This document shows positions 26,825 to 36,672 of a stretch of 64,000 nt of DNA, in pieces. Below the pieces are notes generated by a model that was not told the origin of the DNA, searched no databases, and worked only from the letters and a program-made list of their open reading frames with translations. Origin of the DNA: Hahellaceae bacterium. Its GTDB lineage: Bacteria; Pseudomonadota; Gammaproteobacteria; Pseudomonadales; Oleiphilaceae. Positions within the stretch are counted from its first letter, which is position 1, and each line of letters opens with the position of its first letter. Location: the NCBI GenBank assembly GCA_024234575.1, contig JACKOB010000004.1, positions 1-64,000 of the forward strand, given 5' to 3'. A program made the position numbers and the translations under genes.

Positions 26825-26895
26825 GGCTACCAGCCGACCCCTGGCCGCCTGCCGCTTACATTGCGACAGGCGGGCTCAAAGCGCTAGGGGTAGCC
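26825..26895. repeat. Extended palindromic element in the gap before the YacL gene
   Basis: CCGCCTGcCGC (26845-26855) and GCGaCAGGCGG (26863-26873) form an 11-bp stem with one mismatch and a 7-nt loop. It is enclosed by GGCTACC (26825-26831) and GGTAGCC (26889-26895). It is downstream of the RND operon and upstream of yacL. No T-run follows on the minus strand. It could be a REP-like extragenic palindrome or a Rho-assisted terminator. Confidence 0.5.
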
Positions 26896-26925
26896 GGTAT
26901 ATAAACAAGCTTTAGGAGGGGCAAG

Positions 26926-29900
26926 TTATGGGGTAACGCTAGTGGAGTCTGGCTTACCGCTTTTTTCGATACTCGGCTGCTTGTCTGTCGTGAGGTTTTC
27001 GCTGTTGGTCTGGCTAAGGTATGTTAGCTCTGCCTGTTGCAGGTTTCTTGCAACATCACCGGGAGAGCCAGTTTTACGCGCCAGTAAACTGTAGGCGACA
27101 GGCACGATAAAAAGTGTCAGAACGGTTGCCAGTAATACCCCATAAATGACCACAATCCCGATAACGAAGCGAGTTTCTGCGCCAGCACCCTGGGAAATAA
27201 TCAATGGCACTGCGCCCGCGGCGGCAGTAAGGCTGGTCATAAGAATTGGTCGCAATCGGGTGACGGCTGCACCAAGTAATGCTTCCTCAAAGTTGGCGCC
27301 GCGGTCGCGCAGTTGATTGGCAAATTCAACAATAAGGATGCCATTTTTAGCGGCAAGCCCAATGAGCATTATCAAACCAATTTGTGAGTAAAGATTAAAG
27401 GTGCTTTGGGTGAGGTATAGTCCGAGCGTACCGCCGGCAATTGCCAAGGGTACCGTCAACATGATGATAAACGGATGAATGTAACTTTCAAACTGCGCCG
27501 CCAGCACCAGGTAAGTCACCAGAATACCGAGCAGGAAAATAAACATTACCGAGCCGCCAGCACCCTGGAAATCTCTTGAAACACCTTTGTAGTCTACAAC
27601 AGCCTCATTGGGCAGGTGTTCTCGAACCAGATCGTTCAGATAGGTCAGTGCATCCCCCAGAGCCAGAGAATCGTCCAGGTTGGCTTCGAGGGTCAGGGCG
27701 CGCACTCGGTTGTAACGGTTCAGCGCGCTCGCATCTGCCTGCTCTCTTAACTGGACAAGGTTTGCCAGCGGGATTAGTTCGGCTGTTGTCTCTGAGCGCA
27801 CATAAATATTTTGCAGGCTGGTGACTGTTCGCTGCTCATTTCTCTCGCCCTGCAAGATCAGATCGTACTCTTCGCCGTCTTCAATAAAGCTGGTGACACG
27901 TCGCGACCCCAGCATGGTTTCGAGGGTGCGCCCGATGTTGTCAACGCTGACCCCGAGATCGGCTGCCCGAGCGGTGTCTATGATCAGTTCGATCTGCGGT
28001 TTGGTTTCTTTATAATCCCAGTCGATATTTTGCAAACCGGGGTTGTTTGCGTCTATTTTTTCTAGAAGGATGTCCCGCCATTTGGCAAGTTCTTCGTAGG
28101 TACCTCCACCCAGCACAAATTGCACCGGTTTTTGCGTGCGTGCACCAAAACCCTGACGCATGACAGTGGAGGCTTGTATGCCTGACAGGTCGGCCAGGCT
28201 TTCACGTATTTCATTCATCACCACGAACGCATTGCGACGTAGACTCCAGTCATTCATTACCGCGATAACAATGCCGCTGTTGAATACTTCGGTGTTGCTG
28301 AAGGCTCTGGGGGCACGTACCATTAAGCGATTAATCTCGCCAGCATCGACATACTTTAACAAGCGTTTTTCTATTTCATCCATGTACTTTTCCATATAGG
28401 AAAAGCTTGCCCCTTCCGGGCCTTTTACCATCACATAGAACGTGCCACGGTCTTCTCGTGGCGCATATTCAGAAGGGATTTGTGCTGCCAGCCAAAAAGT
28501 GCCGCCCACCAGCATGGCGAAAAACAGCAGTACGAGTGCAGTGTGCTTAATGCAGAAACGCATTGCCGTAACATAGCGTTGCTGCAACCAATGCATGCGA
28601 TGATTAATGGCATCTACCAGTAGATGCTTGCGTTTTTTATTGCGCAGAATTTTTGATGCCAGCATTGGCGAAAGTGTGAGGGCCACCAGCGATGAAAATG
28701 ACACAGCAGCAGCCATTGTAATGGCAAATTCAGAAAACAAACGACCGATGTCCCCCTCGAGAAATATTATGGGGACGAATATTGCAATCAGTACCAGTGT
28801 GGTGGCAATCACAGCAAAACCCACTTCGGTAGTGGCATCTCTTGCGGCAAGTAGCGGCGGCTTACCCTTTTCTTCCATATGGCGGACGATATTCTCAAGT
28901 ACCACGATGGCATCATCGACCACCAGCCCAATCGCCAATACGAGGGCCAGAAGTGTTAGCAGGTTGACTGAAAATCCCAGGGCAGATAACACCGTAAAGG
29001 TAGCAATAAGCGATACGGGCACCGCAATAGCAGGAACCAGCATTGCTCGCATACTTCCCAGAAAACTGTAAATAACCAGGACCACCAGGGCCGTTGCTAT
29101 GGCGAGCGTAATGTAGACTTCGTGGATTGCCCGTTCGATAAACACCGAGCTGTCAAAGCTTTCTTCAACGCGCATGCCAGCGGGCAAGCCGGCGTTAATA
29201 CGGTTGCGTTCAGCCTTCACGCCACGGGCGACATCAATTGTGTTGGCAGTTGACTGTTTGGTAATACCGATGCCCACTTGTGCGATACCGTTGCCGCGAA
29301 ACAACGTGCGGTCTTCTTCTGTGCCTCTTTCTACCCGCGCAACTTCACCTAAACGGATCAAATAACCATCGTCACCGCGACCGATAACCAAAGCCGCAAA
29401 ATCTTTTGCGGTGAGATAATTGCGCGCCATTCTAACGGTAAACAATCTGTCGGCAGACTCGATACTACCGGCAGGCAGTTCGATGTTTTCTGCACGCAGG
29501 GATTGCTCTATATCGTTTACGGTGAGCTTTCGTGCCGCTAATTCTCTGCGATCAAGCCAAATCCGCATGGCATATCGGCGTTCACCGCCAATCCGCACTC
29601 GGGCAACGCCGTTGACTACAGATAAGCGGTCGACCAGATAGCGACTTGCATAGTCAGACAGCTCTGCGGTGGTCATGTTTTCACCGGCAAAGTTGAACCA
29701 AAGGATCACATCGTCGTCTGAACTGACTTTCTCTACATCTGGTGGATCAGCCTCTTCCGGCAGGTTGTCGAGTACTCTGGCAACCCGATCACGTACATCG
29801 TTGGTGACAGTGTCCATGTCCTGTCCGACATCAAACTCGATGGTAATAGAAGATCGTCCATTGATACTTGACGACTCAATGTAGCGAATTCCTTCAATAC

Positions 29901-30117
29901 CCGATATCTGGTCTTCTATCACTTTGGTGACGCGGGTTTCGACGATGCTGGCAGCCGCGCCGGTATAGTTGGTACGAATTGATACGGTAGGCGGGTCGAT
30001 GTCCGGGTATTCCCGCAGTGGTAGTTTGTCGAATGCCAACAAACCGAAGGCCAGAAGCAGCAATGATATAACTGAAGCAAAAACAGGGCGTTTAATCGAT
30101 ATATCAGACAGAATCAC
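26926..30117 (-). CDS. RND (HAE1) multidrug efflux permease
   Basis: The 1063-residue inner-membrane pump matches the standard length and plan of the AcrB/MexB-type HAE1 family. Residues 1-30 carry the N-terminal signature SIKRPVFASVISLLLLAFG. TM4 carries the proton-relay Asp-Asp in LVLAIGLVVDDAIVVLENI, and the second half repeats the fold. The C-terminal 60 residues are a polar tail not needed for pumping. It is translated from an ATG that overlaps the stop of the adaptor gene by 4 bp (30114-30117). No outer-membrane channel gene or dedicated repressor is adjacent, so it probably uses a TolC-type channel encoded elsewhere. Confidence 0.95.
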   Translation of the reverse strand: MILSDISIKRPVFASVISLLLLAFGLLAFDKLPLREYPDIDPPTVSIRTNYTGAAASIVETRVTKVIEDQISGIEGIRYIESSSINGRSSITIEFDVGQDMDTVTNDVRDRVARVLDNLPEEADPPDVEKVSSDDDVILWFNFAGENMTTAELSDYASRYLVDRLSVVNGVARVRIGGERRYAMRIWLDRRELAARKLTVNDIEQSLRAENIELPAGSIESADRLFTVRMARNYLTAKDFAALVIGRGDDGYLIRLGEVARVERGTEEDRTLFRGNGIAQVGIGITKQSTANTIDVARGVKAERNRINAGLPAGMRVEESFDSSVFIERAIHEVYITLAIATALVVLVIYSFLGSMRAMLVPAIAVPVSLIATFTVLSALGFSVNLLTLLALVLAIGLVVDDAIVVLENIVRHMEEKGKPPLLAARDATTEVGFAVIATTLVLIAIFVPIIFLEGDIGRLFSEFAITMAAAVSFSSLVALTLSPMLASKILRNKKRKHLLVDAINHRMHWLQQRYVTAMRFCIKHTALVLLFFAMLVGGTFWLAAQIPSEYAPREDRGTFYVMVKGPEGASFSYMEKYMDEIEKRLLKYVDAGEINRLMVRAPRAFSNTEVFNSGIVIAVMNDWSLRRNAFVVMNEIRESLADLSGIQASTVMRQGFGARTQKPVQFVLGGGTYEELAKWRDILLEKIDANNPGLQNIDWDYKETKPQIELIIDTARAADLGVSVDNIGRTLETMLGSRRVTSFIEDGEEYDLILQGERNEQRTVTSLQNIYVRSETTAELIPLANLVQLREQADASALNRYNRVRALTLEANLDDSLALGDALTYLNDLVREHLPNEAVVDYKGVSRDFQGAGGSVMFIFLLGILVTYLVLAAQFESYIHPFIIMLTVPLAIAGGTLGLYLTQSTFNLYSQIGLIMLIGLAAKNGILIVEFANQLRDRGANFEEALLGAAVTRLRPILMTSLTAAAGAVPLIISQGAGAETRFVIGIVVIYGVLLATVLTLFIVPVAYSLLARKTGSPGDVARNLQQAELTYLSQTNSENLTTDKQPSIEKSGKPDSTSVTP

Positions 30118-31202
30118 TGTGGCTGCCCCTTAGACTCGTTAGGCTTTTCTTTCGTTGTCGACAGCGTAAGCGGCGACTCAGTAGCAGCAATGATCACTTC
30201 TTGACCAGCCCGAATCTTTTGCAAGCCATGTGTAATCACCTGGTCATTTACCTGTAGCCCGTTAATGATTTCTACTGTGCCGTGCATTCTTTCGCCGATT
30301 GCCACCGCTCTTTTTTCAACCAGAGTTTTCCCGTCCGACTCCGCGATAATAAAAACGAAGTTATTGCTGCCTAAAGGTACAAGGGCGTTCTCACTGATGA
30401 CCAGAGACTGGCGCTGGTTCGCGTATAGGTTAAGCGTCATCAACATGCCCGGTTTTAGTAAGCGATCTGCATTGGGTAAAATGGCGCGGACTTTAATGGA
30501 GCGGGTGATAGGGTCAATCTGGTTATCAATGCTGGTGATACTGCCATGAAAGCTCTGGTCGTTTAAAGCGCGACTATTGGCTGTGATGGGTAGGCCCGCA
30601 CGCAGGCTGTTAAGGTGAATCGACGGGATTGAAAAGTCGAGCTTCATACGGCTGTCGTCGATGAGTGTGGTGATGACCGTGCCGGGCGTGACCAATGCGC
30701 CAACACTAATGTTACGCAGACCAACAACGCCATGAAAAGGTGCTTTAAGCGACAGCTCCTGAAGTCTGGCATCAATAGCCAGGTAGCGTGCTCTGGCAGA
30801 CTCGTATTCGCGAACCCTTTGATCCAGCAGTGACTCTGAGGCCGCGTTGCTGGCAAGCATCGATTTCACCCGTGAGAGCTGCTTTTGGGCTTCATCTTTA
30901 TTAAACCTGGCCTCATCCAGCAGGGCTTTTTCTTCGTCGCTAGCCAGTTCTACCAGTGTGTCGCCCATGCCGACTCGCTGACCGTCGTTAAAATTAATTT
31001 TTGTTACTTTCTTTGTTACGTTAGAGCTTAATTGAATGGATTCGTTTGCCTTAAGGGTGCCTAGCGCTTCTATTTTAGTTTCAATGGGGAAACTCTGCAC
31101 AACTTGTACCGTCACCGGCGTGGTCTTCGATGCGGCCGATACGGCAAAAGCTGCCCCCATCGTGCTTAGTAGTGTCAGTTGCAGGAGCGCTATTTTCAGC
31201 AT
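30114..31202 (-). CDS. RND efflux periplasmic adaptor (membrane fusion protein)
   Basis: The 362-residue adaptor starts with a signal peptide (LLQLTLLSTMGAAFAVSAAS). It has the lipoyl/biotinyl half motifs GTLKANESIQLSSNV and LKAPFHGVVGLRNISVGALV, an intervening short coiled-coil hairpin (about 85-145), a beta-barrel domain and a membrane-proximal domain ending near 340. It bridges the permease and an outer-membrane channel. It is the first gene of the pump operon and overlaps the permease by 4 bp. It has no lipobox cysteine, so it is probably held by protein contacts rather than a lipid anchor. Confidence 0.95.
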   Translation of the reverse strand: MLKIALLQLTLLSTMGAAFAVSAASKTTPVTVQVVQSFPIETKIEALGTLKANESIQLSSNVTKKVTKINFNDGQRVGMGDTLVELASDEEKALLDEARFNKDEAQKQLSRVKSMLASNAASESLLDQRVREYESARARYLAIDARLQELSLKAPFHGVVGLRNISVGALVTPGTVITTLIDDSRMKLDFSIPSIHLNSLRAGLPITANSRALNDQSFHGSITSIDNQIDPITRSIKVRAILPNADRLLKPGMLMTLNLYANQRQSLVISENALVPLGSNNFVFIIAESDGKTLVEKRAVAIGERMHGTVEIINGLQVNDQVITHGLQKIRAGQEVIIAATESPLTLSTTKEKPNESKGQPQ

Positions 31203-31320
31203 AATTGATCTCGACGATAGGCTTTAAAAAGTATGTGTTGGTAATCCTGGATATTATCTGATGAGGGTGACTGTAGCACAGTTACTTTGGAGATTTTATT
31301 GCTAACGTAGTTCAAAGCGC

Positions 31321-31350
31321 TAAAAAAAATCCCCGCTTAAAGCGAGGATT
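31321..31350 (-). terminator. Intrinsic terminator of glnN
   Basis: On the minus strand a 9-bp stem with one mismatch (arms at 31328-31337 and 31341-31350) is followed by eight Ts (the complement of A 31322-31329). It lies about 48 nt beyond the glnN stop. Confidence 0.88.
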
Positions 31351-31397
31351 CTTTGCTTACCGGGAGGTGGAGCCCCCGGTTAGTTCAAGCGATAAAA

Positions 31398-33572
31398 TTA
31401 ACGAATGAACAACATTTCGAAGTACTTAGGCAATGGCCAGTGCTCATCGGCAACTTCCATTTCCAGTGCATCAGCATAAGCACGCACTTCATCCATCAGA
31501 GGTCTGATGTCTTTCGCGCAGAACTGCATGTGGGCTTCAATGGAATCAAAGTCATGCTGGGTCAATGCTGCTGATAACTTGCTTACTGCAGCCATCATGC
31601 CATTGGTTTTATCAGCGATAAGGCTGGCAGTGGTGTTGTCGAGCTTGATGCCCAGGCTTGATAAACCATTAACGGTTGAGCTTAGCTCTGCAAGGTACTT
31701 GGTTGCTGCCGGGTAAAGTTGTGTTTTAGCGATATCTACTACCAGCTTGGCTTCAACTTCAATCGACAGAATATACTGCTCGGCATAAACTTCGAAACGG
31801 CTTTCCAGCTCAACAGGTGAGAGTACGCCAGTCTTCTCGAAAAGCTCTTTCACAGACTGCTCGCGCAGTGCAGGCAGTGCATCTGCCGTGTTAGGGATGT
31901 TCTTCAATCCGCGCTCATCAACCGCTGCTTGATGCCATTCAGATGAATAACCGTCACCGCCAAAAACTACATTGCCGTGTAGCTCCATCAGCTCTTTCAA
32001 TACAGCGATTACCGCCGCAGGTCTTTCCAGACCGCCTTTGATAGCCGCTTCCAATTTATCAGCTACCCAGTCTAGAGAGTCTGCCAGCATGGTGTTCATG
32101 GTCACCAGCGGGCCAGATACAGACTGTGATGCACCAACCGCACGGAACTCAAAACGGTTACCGGTGAAGGCAAAAGGAGAGGTACGGTTACGGTCGCCTG
32201 GATCGCGTTCGAAGGTCAATATTTCTGACAAGCCAAGATCCATTACGCCACTTTTCTTGCTGGTCGCAATTTTTCCGGCCTGAATGTCGGCGTAGACGCG
32301 CTCTAGCTGGTCGCCCAGGTAAACAGACAAAATTGCTGGAGGCGCTTCGTTGGCACCAAGACGGTGATCGTTTGCAGCAGAAGCAATTGCCGCTCGCAAC
32401 AGTGGACCAAACTTGTGCACGCCACGGATGACAGCGCCGCAGAATAACAGGAAGTTAAGGTTGTCGTGTGGCGTCTTGCCTGGATCAAGCAGGTTGCCTT
32501 GTGTGGCGTTACCTACCGACCAGTTAACGTGCTTACCTGAACCGTTTACACCAGCGAATGGTTTTTCGTGCAACAAGCACAGGAAACCGTGCTTTTTAGC
32601 TGTTGCTTTCATCAGGGTCATCATCAGCTGCTGATGATCAGCGGCAATGTTGGCGCTTTCGTAGTATGGAGCAATTTCGAACTGGCCAGGCGCCACTTCG
32701 TTATGATGAGTTTTTGCTGGAATGCCCAAGCGATACAGCTTGTCTTCCAGATCTTGCATAAATACTTGTACGCGCGCTGGGATGGCACCGAAGTAATGAT
32801 CGTCAAACTGCTGGCCTTTGGCTGGCGGCGCACCAAACAGGGTACGGCCGGCAAATAACAGGTCAGGGCGCTGATTGGCAAAGTTCGCATCAACCAGGAA
32901 GTATTCCTGCTCTGCACCACAGCTGGCAGCGATTGGAGCAATATCAGTCTCGCCCATAAGCTCAAGAACACGACGGCCGGCTTTGTTCAGTGCACGGTTA
33001 GAACGTAGCAACGGGATTTTCTTATCCAATGCTTCGCCCGTCCAGGACATGAACACGCTTGGGATCATCAGCGTCGCGCCATTATCGGTCTGCATAATGT
33101 ATGGGGGGCTGGTTGGGTCCCATGCAGTGTATCCGCGGGCAGCGTTAGTCATACGGATGCTGCCGTTAGGGAAAGATGAGCCATCTGGCTCGCCTTTGAT
33201 CAGCAGGCTGCCTGTAAACTCAGTGATCGCATGGCCTTCAGGTGTGGTGATAATAAAACCGTCGTGCTTTTCAGCGGTCAGGTTGGTCATTGGGTAAAAA
33301 ATGTGCGAGAAAAACTTCACGCCTTTTTGTTGTGCCCACTCTTTCATTGCGGCGGCAACAATATCGGCTGTCGCAGGTTCAAGCGGCGCGCCCGTTGTGA
33401 CGGTCTTTTTTATGGCTTTGAAAGCATTTTTTGAAAGACACTGTTCCATTGTCGCTAAATTGAAAACATCACACGCCCAGATTTTGCTTAAGGTTTCGGG
33501 TTTTTCAACTGCCACTGGCTTGTGGTTGGTGATATTTTGAATTGCTTGTACACGGGCACTGTTGCCACTCAT
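31398..33572 (-). CDS. glnN: Glutamine synthetase type III
   Basis: GSIII makes glutamine from glutamate, ammonia and ATP. The 724-residue size and landmarks (MKEWAQQKGVKFFSHIFYPM, GCWEQ-equivalent SCGAEQEYFLVD, NEVAPGQFEIAPYYE, GKHVNWSVGNATQGNLLDPG, NRTSPFAFTGNRFEFR) identify the GlnN family, distinct from the ~470-residue GlnA. GSIII is not adenylylated like GSI and is often induced in nitrogen limitation. Here the upstream region carries a sigma-54 promoter and two NtrC-like boxes. GAGGAG precedes ATG 33572, and an intrinsic terminator follows. It is monocistronic and divergent from glcB. Confidence 0.95.
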   Translation of the reverse strand: MSGNSARVQAIQNITNHKPVAVEKPETLSKIWACDVFNLATMEQCLSKNAFKAIKKTVTTGAPLEPATADIVAAAMKEWAQQKGVKFFSHIFYPMTNLTAEKHDGFIITTPEGHAITEFTGSLLIKGEPDGSSFPNGSIRMTNAARGYTAWDPTSPPYIMQTDNGATLMIPSVFMSWTGEALDKKIPLLRSNRALNKAGRRVLELMGETDIAPIAASCGAEQEYFLVDANFANQRPDLLFAGRTLFGAPPAKGQQFDDHYFGAIPARVQVFMQDLEDKLYRLGIPAKTHHNEVAPGQFEIAPYYESANIAADHQQLMMTLMKATAKKHGFLCLLHEKPFAGVNGSGKHVNWSVGNATQGNLLDPGKTPHDNLNFLLFCGAVIRGVHKFGPLLRAAIASAANDHRLGANEAPPAILSVYLGDQLERVYADIQAGKIATSKKSGVMDLGLSEILTFERDPGDRNRTSPFAFTGNRFEFRAVGASQSVSGPLVTMNTMLADSLDWVADKLEAAIKGGLERPAAVIAVLKELMELHGNVVFGGDGYSSEWHQAAVDERGLKNIPNTADALPALREQSVKELFEKTGVLSPVELESRFEVYAEQYILSIEVEAKLVVDIAKTQLYPAATKYLAELSSTVNGLSSLGIKLDNTTASLIADKTNGMMAAVSKLSAALTQHDFDSIEAHMQFCAKDIRPLMDEVRAYADALEMEVADEHWPLPKYFEMLFIR

Positions 33573-33638
33573 CTGAGGCTCCTCAAGTTGTTTATTGATA
33601 ATCAGGATTTCTATATAAAATCACGTTGTACGCCATAA

Positions 33639-33655
33639 AGCAAAAACTGAACCAA
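33639..33655 (-). promoter_or_regulatory. Sigma-54 (-24/-12) promoter of glnN
   Basis: Minus-strand TTGGTTCAGTTTTTGCT matches YTGGCACGNNNNTTGCW with the GG and GC pairs at exactly the right spacing. The predicted start site is near 33628, 56 nt upstream of the glnN ATG. The CACG part of the -24 box is poorly matched. Confidence 0.6.
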
Positions 33656-33738
33656 CTCCATATTTCGCGGGTCCCCGGGTAGTTTAAGTAAAAAAACGAC
33701 CCAAAAAAGTGCGTATTCATGGTGCGGAAAGCAGAAAA

Positions 33739-33756
33739 AGATCCAATATGGTGCAT
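33739..33756. promoter_or_regulatory. NtrC-like box 1 of glnN
   Basis: AGATCCAATATGGTGCAT resembles the 18-bp NtrC palindrome, with a well-conserved right half (TGGTGCA) and a weaker left half. It is centred about 120 bp upstream of the predicted sigma-54 start site, the usual enhancer distance. Confidence 0.55.
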
Positions 33757-33854
33757 GTCTGGCTTTGTCCGCTCTGGTGTAAATGTTGATATTCACCCTG
33801 AAATCCTTGCTTGAGAAGCAATGTTGCAGGTGTGTCGGGTAGACAAAAAAACAA

Positions 33855-33872
33855 TGCGCCAATATGGTGCAA
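33855..33872. promoter_or_regulatory. NtrC-like box 2 of glnN
   Basis: TGCGCCAATATGGTGCAA is a nearly perfect NtrC palindrome, differing from the TGCACCA-N4-TGGTGCA pattern at one left-half base. Two such boxes (with the one at 33739) upstream of a sigma-54 promoter repeat the arrangement known from enterobacterial glnA. It is centred about 235 bp upstream of the predicted start. The remainder of the 602-bp glnN-glcB gap shows nothing else I can name. Confidence 0.7.
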
Positions 33873-34174
33873 TGTTCCGTGTGGTAGACAATTATGAAGC
33901 GAGATCTGTGCGGCGTAAACAGGTTGCCTCCCAAAATCTTCATTCAGCGCTTATTTTCGCGTATAATGCGGCCTCTTTTTTTTATTGGGTGTGTCTTTTC
34001 TGTTTAAGGTGGCCGCAACGAAAGGCGGTTTAAGCCAACCAGATCGGGCAGATTTATCACCTGAAGCGACATCTGTCACCCAGGATAAGATAGCCTCTTT
34101 GTAAGCAACCTTCTTGTAGGGTGGGCGGTAGAGGGACGTTTCAGCAAAGCTAATCACGAGTTCGAGGCAAAAAA

Positions 34175-36349
34175 ATGACAGAGCGAGTAAAAGTCGGTGG
34201 CCTTCAGGTCGCAAAAACACTTTTTGATTTTGTTAATGAAAAAGCGATCCCTGGCACTGGCGTTGACGCCGATAAATTCTGGGCAGAATTTGACAAAATA
34301 GTGCATGACCTTGCCCCTAAGAATAAAGCGTTGCTGACCAAGCGTGATGAGCTGCAGGCAAAAATTGATAGCTATCATCTTGCGCATAAAGGTCAGCCAA
34401 TAAATGCGGCAGAATATAAGGCGTTTTTGCAGGAGATTGGATACTTATTGCCAGAAGGTCCAGCGTTTCAGGTAAGTACTGCGAATGTCGAGCCTGAGAT
34501 CGGTCAGATGGCTGGCCCACAGTTAGTTGTGCCTGTGATGAATGCCCGTTTCGCACTAAATGCTGCGAATGCCCGCTGGGGATCTTTGTATGATGCATTG
34601 TACGGCACCACGGTTATTTCTGAAGAAGACGGTGCAACCAAAGGTCCAGGTTACAACCCGGTTCGCGGTGCTAAAGTTATTGCATTTGCCCGTAACTTTT
34701 TGAACGAAGCGGCGCCACTGGCCACAGGTGATCACGCTAACAGCATTAAATACGCAATTGTTGATGGCAAACTTCAGGTTACCTTAAAAGACGGCAGCAC
34801 AGTTGGTCTTGCTTCGCCAGAAAAATTCCAGGGGTTCACCGGTAGTATTACTGAACCTACAGGTATTTTGTTGGTGAATAATGGTCTGCACTTTGAAATT
34901 CAGATTGATCCGACCAGTCCTGTTGGTCAAACAGACCCTGCAGGCATCAAAGATGTTCTGATGGAAGCCGCCCTCACCACCATTATGGACTGCGAAGACT
35001 CTGTAGCGGCTGTTGATGCAGAAGATAAAGTTGTGGTTTACGGCAACTGGTTAGGCCTGATGAATGGTGACTTGTCTGAAGAAGTGAGCAAAGGTGGTAC
35101 GACCTTTACCCGAAGACTGAACGCAGACCGCGAATATACAGCTACTGATGGCAGCACGTTCAGCCTGAAAGGTCGTTCGATGCTATTCGTGCGTAACGTG
35201 GGTCATCTGATGACGATCAGCGCGATTCTTGATAAAGACGGCAACGAAATACCAGAAGGTATTATGGATGCGATGATCACCACCCTGATCGCGATTCATG
35301 ACTTGAAAGGTCTGGCACCTTTCCGCAACTCTACGGCAGATTCTGTCAACATCGTTAAACCAAAGATGCACGGCCCTGAAGAAGTGGCATTTGCCAATGA
35401 GTTGTTTGGTCGCGTTGAAGACGCACTGGGTTTGCCACGTTTCACGATGAAAATGGGCATCATGGATGAAGAGCGTCGCACCACGGTTAACCTGAAAGAG
35501 TGTATCCGGGCAGCGAAAGATCGCGTGGTGTTTATTAACACCGGCTTCCTCGACCGTACCGGCGATGAGCTGCACACCTCTATGCTGGCGGGCCCCTTTG
35601 TTGCGAAAACAGCAATGAAGCAACAGAAGTGGATCAACGCCTATGAAGACTGGAACGTAGATGTTGGCTTAGAGACCGGTCTACAAGGTCGTGCGCAAAT
35701 TGGTAAAGGCATGTGGCCGATACCTGATGAGATGGGCATGATGATGGAGCAGAAAATTGCCCATCCGAAAGCGGGTGCTAACACCGCATGGGTGCCATCA
35801 CCAACAGCCGCGGCATTGCATGCGATTCATTACCATCGGGTAGATGTATTCAAAACTCAGGACGCGATCAAATCACGTCCGCATGCATCGGTTGATGATA
35901 TTTTGTCTATCCCATTAATGGCTGATACTTCAGTATTGACGGCTGAGCAGATCCAGAAAGAAATTGATAACAATGCACAGGGAATTCTGGGCTATGTTGT
36001 TCGCTGGATTGATCAGGGTGTTGGTTGCTCGAAAGTGCCGGACATTAATAACGTTGGTTTGATGGAAGATCGTGCCACACTGCGTATTTCATCCCAGCAC
36101 CTGGCAAACTGGCTGGCGCACAATGTGTGCACAGAAGAGCAGGTGATGGACTCAATGAAGCGTATGGCGGCTATCGTTGATGGGCAAAATGCCGGTGATC
36201 CTAACTATATCGCGATGGCGCCAGCGTTCGATGGCATCGCTTTTAAAGCTGCTTGTGACCTGGTGTTTAAGGGTAAAGAGCAGCCAAGCGGCTACACCGA
36301 GCCATTGCTGCATGCTTATCGCGTCAAGTTCAAAGCGTCACGGGCGTAA
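34175..36349 (+). CDS. glcB: Malate synthase G
   Basis: Malate synthase G condenses glyoxylate with acetyl-CoA to malate in the cytoplasm. At 724 residues it matches the monomeric G isoform rather than the ~530-residue A isoform. Recognisable segments include [70 protein letters not shown] and [21 protein letters not shown] precedes ATG 34175. No isocitrate lyase or glycolate oxidase gene is in the window, but a glyoxylate-type aminotransferase follows 320 bp downstream, after a terminator. Confidence 0.97.
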   Translation: MTERVKVGGLQVAKTLFDFVNEKAIPGTGVDADKFWAEFDKIVHDLAPKNKALLTKRDELQAKIDSYHLAHKGQPINAAEYKAFLQEIGYLLPEGPAFQVSTANVEPEIGQMAGPQLVVPVMNARFALNAANARWGSLYDALYGTTVISEEDGATKGPGYNPVRGAKVIAFARNFLNEAAPLATGDHANSIKYAIVDGKLQVTLKDGSTVGLASPEKFQGFTGSITEPTGILLVNNGLHFEIQIDPTSPVGQTDPAGIKDVLMEAALTTIMDCEDSVAAVDAEDKVVVYGNWLGLMNGDLSEEVSKGGTTFTRRLNADREYTATDGSTFSLKGRSMLFVRNVGHLMTISAILDKDGNEIPEGIMDAMITTLIAIHDLKGLAPFRNSTADSVNIVKPKMHGPEEVAFANELFGRVEDALGLPRFTMKMGIMDEERRTTVNLKECIRAAKDRVVFINTGFLDRTGDELHTSMLAGPFVAKTAMKQQKWINAYEDWNVDVGLETGLQGRAQIGKGMWPIPDEMGMMMEQKIAHPKAGANTAWVPSPTAAALHAIHYHRVDVFKTQDAIKSRPHASVDDILSIPLMADTSVLTAEQIQKEIDNNAQGILGYVVRWIDQGVGCSKVPDINNVGLMEDRATLRISSQHLANWLAHNVCTEEQVMDSMKRMAAIVDGQNAGDPNYIAMAPAFDGIAFKAACDLVFKGKEQPSGYTEPLLHAYRVKFKASRA

Positions 36350-36391
36350 TTAGGTAAGTTCACACAGCCAGGTATGTAATTACTGGCCAGG

Positions 36392-36419
36392 AAAAGCCCC
36401 GCTAGTCGGGGTTTTTTCG
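36392..36419 (+). terminator. Intrinsic terminator of glcB
   Basis: GCCCCG and CGGGG(T) arms around CTAGT (about 36396-36411) are followed by TTTTTT. The element lies about 45 nt after the glcB stop. Confidence 0.9.
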
Positions 36420-36672
36420 TTTGGAAAGCAAAGATTGTGGCTTTGTCGGAGCTTAAATATCGAGCGGCTGAGTCACCTGCCAAGTTGTTTACAGGTTGTG
36501 ACTCGCAACCTGGTTTAATGTGCCCGCGTAAAGTTGCAGGGCTATGCGCCGCGGTTATCTCTAAAATTAGCTGTTTCCACCAATGTAAGTACGGAATATT
36601 TGTGCTGGCTACTCGTTTGCTGGAAGCAGTTGACTATAATGGTCGAATTTCTGTAAGTAGAGTTAAAGTCAT
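36420..36672 (+). other. Intergenic region ahead of the aminotransferase
   Basis: About 250 bp between the glcB terminator and the aminotransferase ATG. It should contain that gene's promoter, but no clear -35/-10, sigma-54 element or operator stands out. A 99-codon open frame starting at 36437 overlaps the aminotransferase start and has no convincing coding signal. Confidence 0.3.
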
